Assembly (NCBI GenBank): GCA_037013495.1 | Contig: CM072801.1 | Span: forward strand, 107,329,816-107,393,815 | DNA: 64,000 nt | Direction of reading: 5' to 3' | Origin: Hippophae tibetana | Lineage: Eukaryota > Streptophyta > Magnoliopsida > Rosales > Elaeagnaceae | Shown: one piece after another, positions 13,135-25,919 of the stretch | How the letters are laid out: each line of letters starts with the position of its first letter | Numbering within the stretch: position 1 is the first letter of the stretch | Notes under the pieces: model-generated | Told to the model about the DNA's origin: nothing | Database searches by the model: none | The model's input: the letters and a program-made list of their open reading frames with translations, nothing else | Translations under genes and position numbers: made by a program

Positions 13135-16100
13135 GATCAAAGATTGGTTGAACACCGAAAATAAAGGACATGAAAATGATACATTGAATTAAAAGAAAAG
13201 TACGAAATGAAATGCAAATAAGAAAATAATGACAACAAAATCTAAAGAAAACAAAAGACTTGTAGAAATATTTGTTTCTTTCATTGTTATTTGGACCAAA
13301 AGAATGCAAAAAACAAAAAAAATGGAAACCTTTAGTAAATCTAATATATTAAGAGAAATATTCTATATTGGGCAACCAAGGCTTCGATACCAAATGATAC
13401 GGATCTTTTATGCAGACCATTTTGGAAACCATGAACTCAAAGGTATGAGAAAGATTGAATTGCTAAGAACATGGTTAATATAAACAAATTTGAACAGTTA
13501 AGAACACGATTAGAAAAACACGCAAAAATGTGCGACCAAACTATAAGACGTCGAAAAATAGTGTAAGCGATGAAATTTGGGTTTCAAAAAGTGGATAAAA
13601 TAACTATTTTTTCCTTTACGTTTTTGCAAATTAAAATCAGTTTAGATTTGATATTTTATTATGGTCGTTTTGATGTATGACTTAAAAGTTATAATAGTCT
13701 AAAGTTGGAACCTCAATAAATAATTTTGTTTTTAAATTACGAACTCCAGAAATTTTGTTGTTTTTTATTCAGGATCAAAGATTGGTTGAACACCGAAAAT
13801 AAAGGACATGAAAATGATACATTGAATTAAAAGAAAAGTACGAAATGAAATGCAAATAAGAAAATAATGACAACAAAATCTAAAGAAAACAAAAGACTTG
13901 TAGAAATATTTGTTTCCTTAATTATGATTTGGACGAAAAGAATGCAAAAAACAATAAAATGGAAAACTTTATTAAACCAAAAATTCAAAAAATAAATATA
14001 TTAAGATAGATATTCTATATTGGGAAACCAAGGTTTCGATACCAAATGATACGGATCTTTTATGCTGACCGTTTTGGAAACCATGAACTCAAAGGTATGA
14101 GAAAGATTGAATTGCTAAGAACATGGTTAATATAATCAAATTTGAACAGTTAAGATCACGATTAGAAAACCACGCAAAAATGTGCGACCAAACTATAAGA
14201 CGTCGGAAAGTAGTGTAAGCGATGAAATTTGGGTTTTAAAAAGTAGATCAAATAACTATTTTTTCCTTTAAGTTTTTCCAAATTAAAATCAATTAAATTT
14301 GATATTTTATAATGGTCAATTTGATGTATGACTTAAAAGTTAGAACAGTCTAAAGTTGGAACCTCAATAAATAATTTTTTTTTAAATTACGAACTCCAGA
14401 AATTTTGTTGTTTTTTAATCACGATCAAAGATTGGTTCAACACCGAAAATAAAGAACATGAAAATGATACATTGAATTAAAAGAAAAGTACGAAATGAAA
14501 TGCAAATAAGAAAATAATGACAACAAAATCTAAAGAAAACAAAAGACTTGAAGAAATATTTGTTTCCTTAATTATGATTTGGACGAAAAGAAGGTAAAAA
14601 ACAATAAAATGGAAAACTTTGTTAAATCAAAAATTCAAAAAATAGATATATTAAGATAGATATTCTATTTTGGGCAACCAAGGCTTCGATACCAAATGAT
14701 ACGGATCTTTTATGCGGACCATTTTGGAAACCATGATTCAAAGGAATGAGAAAGATTGAATTGCTAAGAACATGGTTAATATAATCAAATTTGATCAATT
14801 AAGAACACGATTAGAAAACCACGCAAAATGTGAGACCAAACTATTAGACGTCAGAAAATATTGTAAGCGATGGAATTTGGGTTCTAAAAAGTGGACAACT
14901 GAACTATTTTTTACTTTATGTTTTTGCAAATTGAAATGAGTTTAGATTTGATATTTTATAATAGTCCTTTTGATGTATGACTTAAAAGTTATAACAGTTT
15001 AAAGTTGGAACCTCAATACATAATTTCTTTTTTTTAAATTACGAACTCCAAAAATTTTGTTGTTTTTTATTCAGGATCAAAGATTGGTTGAACACCGAAA
15101 ACAAAGAACAGGAAAATGATACAGTGAATTAAAAGAAAAGTACGAAATGAAATGCAAATAAGAAAATAATGACAACAAAATCTAAAGAAAACAAAAGACT
15201 TGTAGAAATATTTGTTTCTTTCGATGTTATTTGGACCAAAAGAATGCAAAAAACAAATAAATGCAAACCATTACTAAATCTAATATATTAAGATAGATAT
15301 TCTATATTGGGCAACCAAGGCTTCGATACCAAATGATACGGATACTTTATGCGATGAATTTTGGAAACCATGAACTCAAAGGTATGAGAAAGATTGAATT
15401 TCTAAGCACATGGTTAAGATAATCAAATTTGAACAATTAAGAACACGATTAGAAAACCACGCAAAAATGTGCGACCAAACTATAAGACGTCGGAAAGTAG
15501 TGTAAGCGATGAAATTTGGGTTTTAAAAAGTGGATAAAATAACTATTTTTTCCTTTAAGTTTTTGCAAATTAAAATCAATTTAGATTTGATATTTTATAA
15601 TGGTCATTTTGATGTATGACTTAAAAGTAATAACAGTCTAAAGTTGGAACCTCAAAAAATAATTTTTTTTTAAATTACGAACTCCAGAAATTTTGTTGTT
15701 TTTTATTCAGGATCAAAGATTGGTTGAACACCGAAAATAAAGAACATGAAAATGATACATTGAATTAAAAGAAAAGTACGAAATGAAATGCAAATAAGAA
15801 AATAATGACAACAAAATCTAAAGAAAACAAAAGACTTGTAGAAATATTTGTTTCCTTAATTATGATTTGGACGAAAAGAATGCAAAAAACAATAAAATGG
15901 AAAACTTTATTAAATCAAAAATTCAAAAAATAGATATATTAAGATAGATATTCTATTTTGGGCAACCAAGGCTTCGATACCAAATGATACGGATCTTTTA
16001 TGCGGACCATTTTGGAAACCATGATTCAAAGGAATGAGAAAGATTGAATTGCTAAGAACATGGTTAATATAATCAAATTTGATCAATTAAGAACACGATT

Positions 16101-17651
16101 AGAAAACCACGCAAAATGTGAGACCAAACTATTAGACGTCAGAAAATATTTTAAGCGATGGAATTTGGGTTCTAAAAAGTGGACAACTGAACTATTTTTT
16201 ACTTTATGTTTTTGCAAATTGAAATGAGTTTAGATTTGATATTTTATAATAGTCCTTTTTATGTATGACTTAAAAGTTATAACAGTTTAAAGTTGGAACC
16301 TCAATACATAATTTCTTTTTTTTAAATTACGAACTCCAAAAGTTTTGTTGTTTTTTATTCAGGATCAAAGATTGGTTGAACACCGAAAACAAAGAACAGG
16401 AAAACGATACAGTGAATTAAAAGAAAAGTACGAAATGAAATGCAAATAAGAAAATAATGACAACAAAATCTAAAGAAAACAAAAGACTTGTAGAAATATT
16501 TGTTTCTTTCGATGTTATTTGGACCAAAAGAATGCAAAAAACAAATAAATACAAACCATTAGTAAATCTAATATATTAAGATAGATATTCTATATTGGGC
16601 AACCAAGGCTTCGATACCAAATGATACGGATACTTTATGCAATGAATTTTGGAAACCATGAACTCAAAGGTATGAGCAAGATTGAATTTCTAAGAACATG
16701 GTTAAGATAATCAAATTTGAACAATTAAGAACACGATTAGAAAACCACGCAAAAATGTGCGACCAAACTATAAGACGTCGGAAAGTAGTGTAAGCGATGA
16801 AATTTGGGTTTTAAAAAGTGGATAAAATAACTATTTTTTCCTTTAAGTTTTTGCAAATTAAAATCAATTTAGATTTGATATTTTATAATGGTCATTTTGA
16901 TGTATGACTTAAAAGTTATAACAGTCTAAAGTTAGAAACTCAATAAATAATTTTTTTTTAAATTATGAACTCGAGAAATTTTGTTTTTTTTTATTCAGGA
17001 TCAAAGATTGGTTGAACACCGAAAATAAAGAACATGAAAATGATACATTGAATTAAAAGAAAAGTACGAAATGAAATGCAAATAAGAAAATAATGACAAC
17101 AAAATCTAAAGAAAACAAAAGACTTGTAGAAATATTTGTTTCCTTAATTATGATTTGGACGAAAAGAATGCAAAAAACAATAAAATGGAAAACTTTATTA
17201 AATCAAAAATTCAAAAAATAGATATATTAAGATAGATATTTTATTTTGGGCAACCAAGGCTTCGATACCAAATGATACGGATCTTTTATGCGGACCATTT
17301 TGGAAACCATGAACTCAAAGGAATGAGAAAGATTGAATTGCTAAGAACATGGTTAATATAATCAAATTTGATCAATTAAGAAGACGATTAGAAAACCACG
17401 CAAAATGTGAGACCAAACTATTAGACGTCAGAAAATATTGTAAGCGATGGAATTTGGGTTCTAAAAAGTGGACAACTGAACTATTTTTTACTTTATGTTT
17501 TTGCAAATTGAAATGAGTTTAGATTTGATATTTTATAATAGTCCTTTTGATGTATGACTTAAAAGTTATAACAGTTTAAAGTTGGAACCTCAATACATAA
17601 TTTCTTTTTTTTAAATTACGAACTCCAAAAATTTTGTTGTTTTTTATTCAG
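13135..17651 (+). repeat. 7-monomer HOR, copy 3 (4517 bp)
   Basis: Monomers M21-M27 start at 13135, 13773, 14423, 15075, 15711, 16363 and 16999. Position 4 (M24) has the same CGATGAATTTTGG and TTTCTAAGCACATGG variants as copy 1. This shows that the unusual M17 in copy 2 is the changed one. Small private changes occur, for example TCACGATCAAAG at the start of M23. M28, the next monomer, no longer has position-1 variants, so the HOR ends here. Confidence 0.93.
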
Positions 17652-18926
17652 GATCAAAGATTGGTTGAACACCGAAAACAAAGAACAGGAAAATGATACA
17701 GTGAATTAAAAGAAAAGTACGAAATGAAATGCAAATAAGAAAATAATGACAACAAAATCTAAAGAAAACAAAAGACTTGTAGAAATATTTGTTTCTTTCA
17801 TTGTTATTTGGACCAAAAGAATGCAAAAAACAAAAAAATGGAAACCTTTAGTAAATCTAATATATTAAGATAGATATTCTATATTGGGCAACCAAGGCTT
17901 CGATACCAAATGATACGGCTCTTTTATGCTGACCATTTTGGAAACCATGAACTCAAAGGTATGAGAAAGATTGAATTGCTAAGAACATGGTTAATATAAT
18001 CAAATTGGAACAATTAAGAACACGAATAGAAAACCATGCAAAAATGTGCGACCAAACTATAAGATGTCGAAAAGTATTGTAAGCGATGAAATTTGGGTTT
18101 TAAAAAGTGGATAAAATAACTATTTTTTCCTTTAAGTTTTTGCAAATTAAAATCAGTTTAGATTTGATATTTTATAATGGTCGTTTTGATGTATGACTTA
18201 AAAGTTAAAACAGTCTAAAGTTGGAACCTCAATAAATAAATTTTTTTTTAAATTACGAACTCCAGAAATTTTGTTGTTTTTTATTCAGGATCAAAGATTG
18301 GTTGAACACCGAAAACAAATAACAGGAAAATGATACAGTGAATTAAAAGAAAAGTACGAAATGAAATGCAAATAAGAAAATAATGACAACAAAATCTAAA
18401 GAAAACAAAACACTTGTAGAAATATTTGTTTCTTTCATTGTTATTTGGACCAAAAGAATGCAAAAAACAAAAAAAATGGTAACCTTTAGTAAATCTAATA
18501 TATTAAGATTGATATTCTATATTGGGCAACCAAGGCTTCGATACCAAATGAAACGGATCTTTTATGCTGACCATTTTGGAAACCATGAACTCAAAGGTAT
18601 GAGAAAGATTGAATTGCTAAGAACATGGTTAATATAATCAAATTTGAACAATTAAGAACACGATTAGAAAACCACGCTAAAATGTGCGACCAAACTATAT
18701 GACGTCGGAAAGTAGTGTAAGTGATGAAATTTGGGTTTTAAAAAGTGGATAAAATAACTATTTTTTCCTTTACGTTTTTGCAAATTAAAATCAATTTAGA
18801 TTTGATATTTGAAAATGGTCGTTTTGATGTATGACTTAAAAGTTATAAAAGTCTAAAGTTCGAACCTCAATAAATAATTTTTTTTTAAAATTACGAACTC
18901 CAGAAATTTTGTTGTTTTTTATTCAG
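17652..18926 (+). repeat. Linker monomers M28-M29
   Basis: Two family-A monomers (starts 17652 and 18289; 637 and 638 bp) lie between the 7-monomer block and the next HOR block. M28's tail shows probable CpG decay (AAGATGTCGAAAAG in place of AAGACGTCGGAAAG). M29 has AACAAATAACAGG, CACTTGTAG and AAGATTGATATTC, not seen together elsewhere. I could not assign them to a multi-copy unit. Confidence 0.8.
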
Positions 18927-19578
18927 GATCAAAGATTGGTTGAACACCAAAAATAAAGAACATGAAAATGATACATTGAATTAAAAGAAAAGTACGAAAT
19001 GAAATGCAAATAAGAAAATAATGACAACAAAATTTAAAGAAAACAAAAGACTTGTAGAAATATTTGTTTCCTTAATTATGATTTGGACGAAAAGAATGCA
19101 AAAAACAATAAAATGGAAATTTTATTAAATCAAAAATTCAAAAAATAGATATATTAAGATAGATATTCTATTTTGGGCAACCAAGGCTTCGATACCAAGT
19201 GACACGGATCTTTTATGCGGACCATTTTGGAAACCATGAACTCAAAGTAATGAGAAAGATTGAATTTGTAAGAACATGGTTAATATAATCAAATTTGAAC
19301 AATTAAGAACACGATTAGAAAACCACGCAAAATGTGAGACCAAACTATTAGACATCAGAAAATATTGTAAGCGATGGAATTTGGGTTCTAAAAAGTGGAC
19401 AACTGAACTATTTTTTACGTTATGTTTTTGCCAATTGAAATGAGTTTAGATTTGATATTTTATAATAGTCCTTTTGATGTATGACTTAAAAGTTATAACA
19501 GTTTAAAGTTGGAAACTCAATACATTATTTCTTTTTTTTAAATTACGAACTCCAAAAATTTTGTTGTTTTTTATTCAG
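18927..19578 (+). repeat. Long monomer M30
   Basis: A 652-bp family-B monomer whose 3' half carries the variants GAAATTTTATTAAATC, ATACCAAGTGACACGG, AAAGTAATGAG and TTTGTAAGAACATGG. The same set recurs in the 3' half of M34 (21475) and in the tails of M37 and M40, so M30 is the last position of a 4-monomer unit. Its 5' half (GAACACCAAAAATAAAG) differs from M34, so only part of the monomer belongs to the repeated unit. Confidence 0.82.
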
Positions 19579-22126
19579 GATCAAAGATTGGTTGAACACC
19601 GAAAACAAAGAACAGGAAAATGGTACAGTGAATTAAAAGAAAAATACGAAATGAAATGCAAATAAGAAAATAATGACAACAAAATCTAAAGAAAACAAAA
19701 GACTTGTAGAAATATTTGTTTCTTTCATTATTATTTGGACCAAAAGAATGCAAAAAACAAAAAAAATGGAAACCTTTAGTAAATCTAATATATTAAGATA
19801 GATATTCTATATTGGGCAACCAAGGCTTCGATACCAAATGATACGGATGTTTTATGCTAACCATTTTGGAAACCATGAACTCAAAGGTATGAGAAAGATT
19901 GAATTGCTAAGAACATGGTTAATATAAACAAATTTGAACAGTTAAGAACACGATTAGAAAACCACGCAAAAATGTGCGACCAAACTATAAGACGTCGGAA
20001 AGTAGTGTAAGCGATGAAATTTAGGTTCTAAAAAGTGGATAAAATAACTATTTTTTCCTTTACGTTTTTGCAAATTAAAATCAGTTTAGATTTGATATTT
20101 TTTAATGGTCGTTTTGATGTATGACTTAAAAGTTATAACTGTCTAAAGTTGGAACCTCAATAAATAATTTTTTTTTAAATTACGACCTCCAGAAATTTGG
20201 TTTTTTTTTATTCAGGATCAAAGATTGGTTGAACACCGAAAACAAAGAACAGGAAAATGATACAGTGAATTAAAAGAAAAGTACGAAATGAAATGCAAAT
20301 AAGAAAATAATGACAACAAAATCTAAAGAAAACAAAAGACTTGTAGAAATATTTGTTTCTTTCATTGTTATTTGGACCAAAATAATGCAAAAAACAAAAA
20401 AATGGAAACCTTTAGTAAATCTAATATATTAAGATAGATATTCTATATTGGGCAACCAAGGCTTCGATACCAAATGATACGGATCTTTTATGCTGACCGT
20501 TTTGGAAACCATGAACTCAAAGGTATGAGAAAGATTGAATTGCTTATAATCAAATTTCAACAATTAAGAACACGATTAGAAAACCACGCAAAAATGTGCG
20601 ACCAAACTATAAGACGTCGGAAAGTAGTGTAAGCGATGAAATTTGGGTTTTAAAAAGTGGATAAAATAACTATTTTTTCCTTTACGTTTTTGCAAATTAA
20701 AATCAATTTAGATTTGATATTTTATAATGGTCGTTTTCATGTATGACTTAAAAGTTATAATAGTCTAAAGTTGGAACCTCAATAAACAATTTTTTTTTAA
20801 ATTACGAACTCCAGAAATTTTGTTGTTTTTTATTCAGGATCAAAGATTGGTTGAACACCGAAAACAAAGAACAGGAAAATGATAGAGTGAATTAAAAGAA
20901 AAGTACGAAATGAAATGCAAATAAGAAAATAATGACAACAAAATCTAAAGAAAACAAAAGACTTGTAGAAATATTTGTTTCTTTCATTGTTATTTGGACC
21001 AAAAGAATGCAAAAAACAAAAAAATGGAAACCTTTAGTAAATCTAATATATTAAGATAGATATTATAAATTGGGCAACCAAGGCTTCGATACCAAATGAT
21101 ACGGCTCTTTTATGCTGACCATTTTGGAAACCATGAACTCAAAGGTATGAGAAAGATTGAATTGCTAAGAACATGGTTAATATAAACAAATTTGAACAGT
21201 TAAGAACACGATTATAAAACCACGCAAAAATTTGCGACCAAACTATAAGACTTCGGAAAGTAGTGTAAGCGATGAAATTTGGGTTTTAAAAAGTGGATAA
21301 AATAACTATTTTTTCCTTTACGTTTTTGCAAATTAAAATCAGTTGAGATTTGATATTTTATAATGGTCGTTTTGATGTATGACTTAAAAGTTATAATAGT
21401 CTAAAGTTGGAACCTCAATAAATAATTTTGTTTTTAAATTACGAATTCCATAAATTTTGTTGTTTTATATTCAGGATCAAAGATTGGTTGAACACCGAAA
21501 ATAAAGGACATGAAAATGATACATTTAGTTAAAAGAAAAGTATGAAATGAAATGCAAATAAGAAAATAATGACAACAAAATCTAAAGAAAACAAAAGACT
21601 TGTAGAAATATTTGTTTCCTTAATTATGATTTGGACGAAAAGAATGCAAAAAACAATAAAATGGAAATTTTATTAAATCAAAAATTCAAAAAATAGATAT
21701 ATTAAGATAGATATTCTATTTTGGGCAACCATGGCTTCGATACCAAGTGACACGGATCTTTTATGCGGACCATTTTGGAAACCATGAACTCAAAGTAATG
21801 AGAAAGATTGAATTTGTAAGAACATGGTTAATATAATCAAATTTGAACAATTAAGAACACGATTAGAAAACCACGCAAAATGTGAGACCAAACTATTAGA
21901 CATCAGAAAATATTGTAAGCGATGGAATTTGGGTTCTAAAAAGTGGACAACTGAACTATTTTTTACGTTATGTTTTTGCCAATTGAAATGAGTTTAGATT
22001 TGATATTTTATAATAGTCCTTTTGATGTATGACTTAAAAGTTATAACAGTTTAAAGTTGGAAACTCAATACATTATTTCTTTTTTTTAAATTACGAACTC
22101 CAAAAATTTTGTTGTTTTTTATTCAG
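19579..22126 (+). repeat. 4-monomer HOR unit (2548 bp)
   Basis: M31-M34 start at 19579, 20216, 20838 and 21475 (637, 622, 637, 652 bp). Position 1 has ATTATTATTTGG and GATGTTTTATGCTAACC. Position 2 has a roughly 15-bp deletion giving GAATTGCTTATAATC. Position 3 has ATTATAAATTGGG and GGCTCTTTTATG. Position 4 is the long monomer with AAAGTAATGAG. These labels make later losses and mixtures traceable. The junction M30/M31 equals the junction M34/M35. Confidence 0.88.
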
Positions 22127-24022
22127 GATCAAAGATTGGTTGAACACCGAAAACAAAGAACAGGAAAATTTTACAGTGAATTAAAAGAAAAATACGAAAT
22201 GAAATGCAAATAAGAAAATAATGACAACAAAATCTAAAGAAAACAAAAGACTTGTAGAAATATTTGTTTCTTTCATTATTATTTGGACCAAAAGAATGCA
22301 AAAAACAAAAAAAATGGAAACCTTTAGTAAATCTAATATATTAAGATAGATATTCTATATTGGGCAACCAAGGCTTCGATACCAAATGATACGGATGTTT
22401 TATGCTAACCATTTTGGAAACCATGAACTCAAAGGTATGAGAAAGATTGAATTGCTAAGAACATGGTTAATATAAACAAATTTGAACAGTTAAGAACACG
22501 ATTAGAAAACCACGCAAAAATGTGCGACCAAACTATAAGACGTCGGAAAGTAGTGTAAGCGATGAAATTTAGGTTCTAAAAAGTGGATAAAATAACTATT
22601 TTTTCCTTTACGTTTTTGCAAATTAAAATCAGTTTAGATTTGATATTTTTTAATGGTCGTTTTGATGTATGACTTAAAAGTTATAACTGTCTAAAGTTGG
22701 AACCTCAATAAATAATTTTTTTTTAAATTACGACCTCCAGAAATTTGGTTTTTTTTTATTCAGGATCAAAGATTGGTTGAACACCGAAAACAAAGAACAG
22801 GAAAATGATACAGTGAATTAAAAGAAAAGTACGAAATGAAATGCAAATAAGAAAATAATGACAACAAAATCTAAAGAAAACAAAAGACTTGTAGAAATAT
22901 TTGTTTCTTTCATTGTTATTTGGACCAAAATAATGCAAAAAACAAAAAAATGGAAACCTTTAGTAAATCTAATATATTAAGATAGATATTCTATATTGGG
23001 CAACCAAGGCTTCGATACCAAATGATACGGATCTTTTATGCTGACCGTTTTGGAAACCATGAACTCAAAGGTATGAGAAAGATTGAATTGCTTATAATCA
23101 AATTTCAACAATTAAGAACACGATTAGAAAACCACGCAAAAATGTGCGACCAAACTATAAGACGTCGGAAAGTAGTGTAAGCGATGAAATTTGGGTTTTA
23201 AAAAGTGGATAAAATAACTATTTTTTCCTTTACGTTTTTCAAATTAAAATCAATTTAGATTTGATATTTTATAATGGTCGTTTTCATGTATGACTTAAAA
23301 GTTATAATAGTCTAAAGTTGGAACCTCAATAAACAATTTTTTTTTAAATTACGAACTCCAGAAATTTTGTTGTTTTTTATTCAGGATCAAAGATTGGTTG
23401 AACACCGAAAACAAAGAACAGGAAAATGATAGAGTGAATTAAAAGAAAAGTACGAAATGAAATGCAAATAAGAAAATAATGACAACAAAATCTAAAGAAA
23501 ACAAAAGACTTGTAGAAATATTTGTTTCTTTCATTGTTATTTGGACCAAAAGAATGCAAAAAACAAAAAAATGGAAACCTTTAGTAAATCTAATATATTA
23601 AGATAGATATTATAAATTGGGCAACCAAGGCTTCGATACCAAATGATACGGCTCTTTTATGCTGACCATTTTGGAAACCATGAACTCAAAGTAATGAGAA
23701 AGATTGAATTTGTAAGAACATGGTTAATATAATCAAATTTGAACAATTAAGAACACGATTAGAAAACCACGCAAAATGTGAGACCAAACTATTAGACATC
23801 AGAAAATATTGTAAGCGATGGAATTTGGGTTCTAAAAAGTGGACAACTGAATTATTTTTTACGTTATGTTTTTGCCAATTGAAATGAGTTTAGATTTGAT
23901 ATTTTATAATAGTCCTTTTGATGTATGACTTAAAAGTTATAACAGTTTAAAGTTGGAACCTCAATACATTATTTCTTTTTTTTAAATTACGAACTCCAAA
24001 AATTTTGTTGTTTTTTATTCAG
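22127..24022 (+). repeat. 3-monomer HOR unit (1896 bp), collapsed from the 4-mer
   Basis: M35-M37 start at 22127, 22764 and 23385 (637, 621, 638 bp). M35 and M36 match positions 1 and 2 of the preceding 4-mer. M37 begins as position 3 (ATTATAAATTGGG, GGCTCTTTTATG) and ends as position 4 (AAAGTAATGAG, TTTGTAAGAACATGG). One whole monomer length has therefore been removed, with the switch at about 23670-23692. Confidence 0.88.
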
Positions 24023-25919
24023 GATCAAAGATTGGTTGAACACCGAAAACAAAGAACAGGAAAATGGTACAGTGAATTAAAAGAAAAATACGAAATGAAA
24101 TGCAAATAAGAAAATAATGACAACAAAATCTAAAGAAAACAAAAGACTTGTAGAAATATTTGTTTCTTTCATTATTATTTGGACCAAAAGAATGCAAAAA
24201 ACAAAAAAAATGGAAACCTTTAGTAAATCTAATATATTAAGATAGATATTCTATATTGGGCAACCAAGGCTTCGATACCAAATGATACGGATGTTTTATG
24301 CTAACCATTTTGGAAACCATGAACTCAAAGGTATGAGAAAGATTGAATTGCTAAGAACATGGTTAATATAAACAAATTTGAACAGTTAAGAACACGATTA
24401 GAAAACCACGCAAAAATGTGCGACCAAACTATAAGACGTCGGAAAGTAGTGTAAGCGATGAAATTTAGGTTCTAAAAAGTGGATAAAATAACTATTTTTT
24501 CCTTTACGTTTTTGCAAATTAAAATCAGTTTAGATTTGATATTTTTTAATGGTCGTTTTGATGTATGACTTAAAAGTTATAACTGTCTAAAGTTGGAACC
24601 TCAATAAATAATTTTTTTTTAAATTACGACCTCCAGAAATTTGGTTGTTTTTTATTCAGGATCAAAGATTGGTTGAACACCGAAAACAAAGAACAGGAAA
24701 ATGATACAGTGAATTAAAAGAAAAGTACGAAATGAAATGCAAATAAGAAAATAATGACAACAAAATCTAAAGAAAACAAAAGACTTGTAGAAATATTTGT
24801 TTCTTTCATTGTTATTTGGACCAAAATAATGCAAAAAACAAAAAAATGGAAACCTTTAGTAAATCTAATATATTAAGATAGATATTCTATATTGGGCAAC
24901 CAAGGCTTCGATACCAAATGATACGGATCTTTTATGCTGACCGTTTTGGAAACCATGAACTCAAAGGTATGAGAAAGATTGAATTGCTTATAATCAAATT
25001 TCAACAATTAAGAACACGATTAGAAAACCACGCAAAAATGTGCGACCAAACTATAAGACGTCGGAAAGTAGTGTAAGCGATGAAATTTGGGTTTTAAAAA
25101 GTGGATAAAATAACTATTTTTTCCTTTACGTTTTTGCAAATTAAAATCAATTTAGATTTGATATTTTATAATGGTCGTTTTCATGTATGACTTAAAAGTT
25201 ATAATAGTCTAAAGTTGGAACCTCAATAAACAATTTTTTTTTAAATTACGAACTCCAGAAATTTTGTTGTTTTTTATTCAGGATCAAAGATTGGTTGAAC
25301 ACCGAAAACAAAGAACAGGAAAATGATACAGTGAATTAAAAGAAAAGTACGAAATGAAATGCAAATAAGAAAATAATGACAACAAAATCTAAAGAAAACA
25401 AAAGACTTGTAGAAATATTTGTTTCTTTCATTGTTATTTGGACCAAAAGAATGCAAAAAACAAAAAAATGGAAACCTTTAGTAAATCTAATATATTAAGA
25501 TAGATATTATAAATTGGGCAACCAAGGCTTCGATACCAAATGATACGGCTCTTTTATGCTGACCATTTTGGAAACCATGAACTCAAAGTAATGAGAAAGA
25601 TTGAATTTGTAAGAACATGGTTAATATAATCAAATTTGAACAATTAAGAACACGATTAGAAAACCACGCAAAATGTGAGACCAAACTATTAGACATCAGA
25701 AAATATTGTAAGCGATGGAATTTGGGTTCTAAAAAGTGGACAACTGAATTATTTTTTACGTTATGTTTTTGCCAATTGAAATGAGTTTAGATTTGATATT
25801 TTATAATAGTCCTTTTGATGTATGACTTAAAAGTTATAACAGTTTAAAGTTGGAACCTCAATACATTATTTCTTTTTTTTAAATTACGAACTCCAAAAAT
25901 TTTGTTGTTTTTTATTCAG
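24023..25919 (+). repeat. 3-monomer HOR unit (1897 bp), second copy
   Basis: M38-M40 start at 24023, 24660 and 25282 (637, 622, 638 bp). They repeat the collapsed unit, including the hybrid third monomer with AAAGTAATGAG near 25585. The hybrid appears twice with the same junction, so the collapsed unit was itself amplified after the deletion. Confidence 0.88.

Noticed and set aside
8711-13483. 84-codon + strand frames at one HOR position as real genes
   Set aside because: They are open only because of one A-run length and one changed TAG. The same frame is closed in most monomers, and I recognise no domain.
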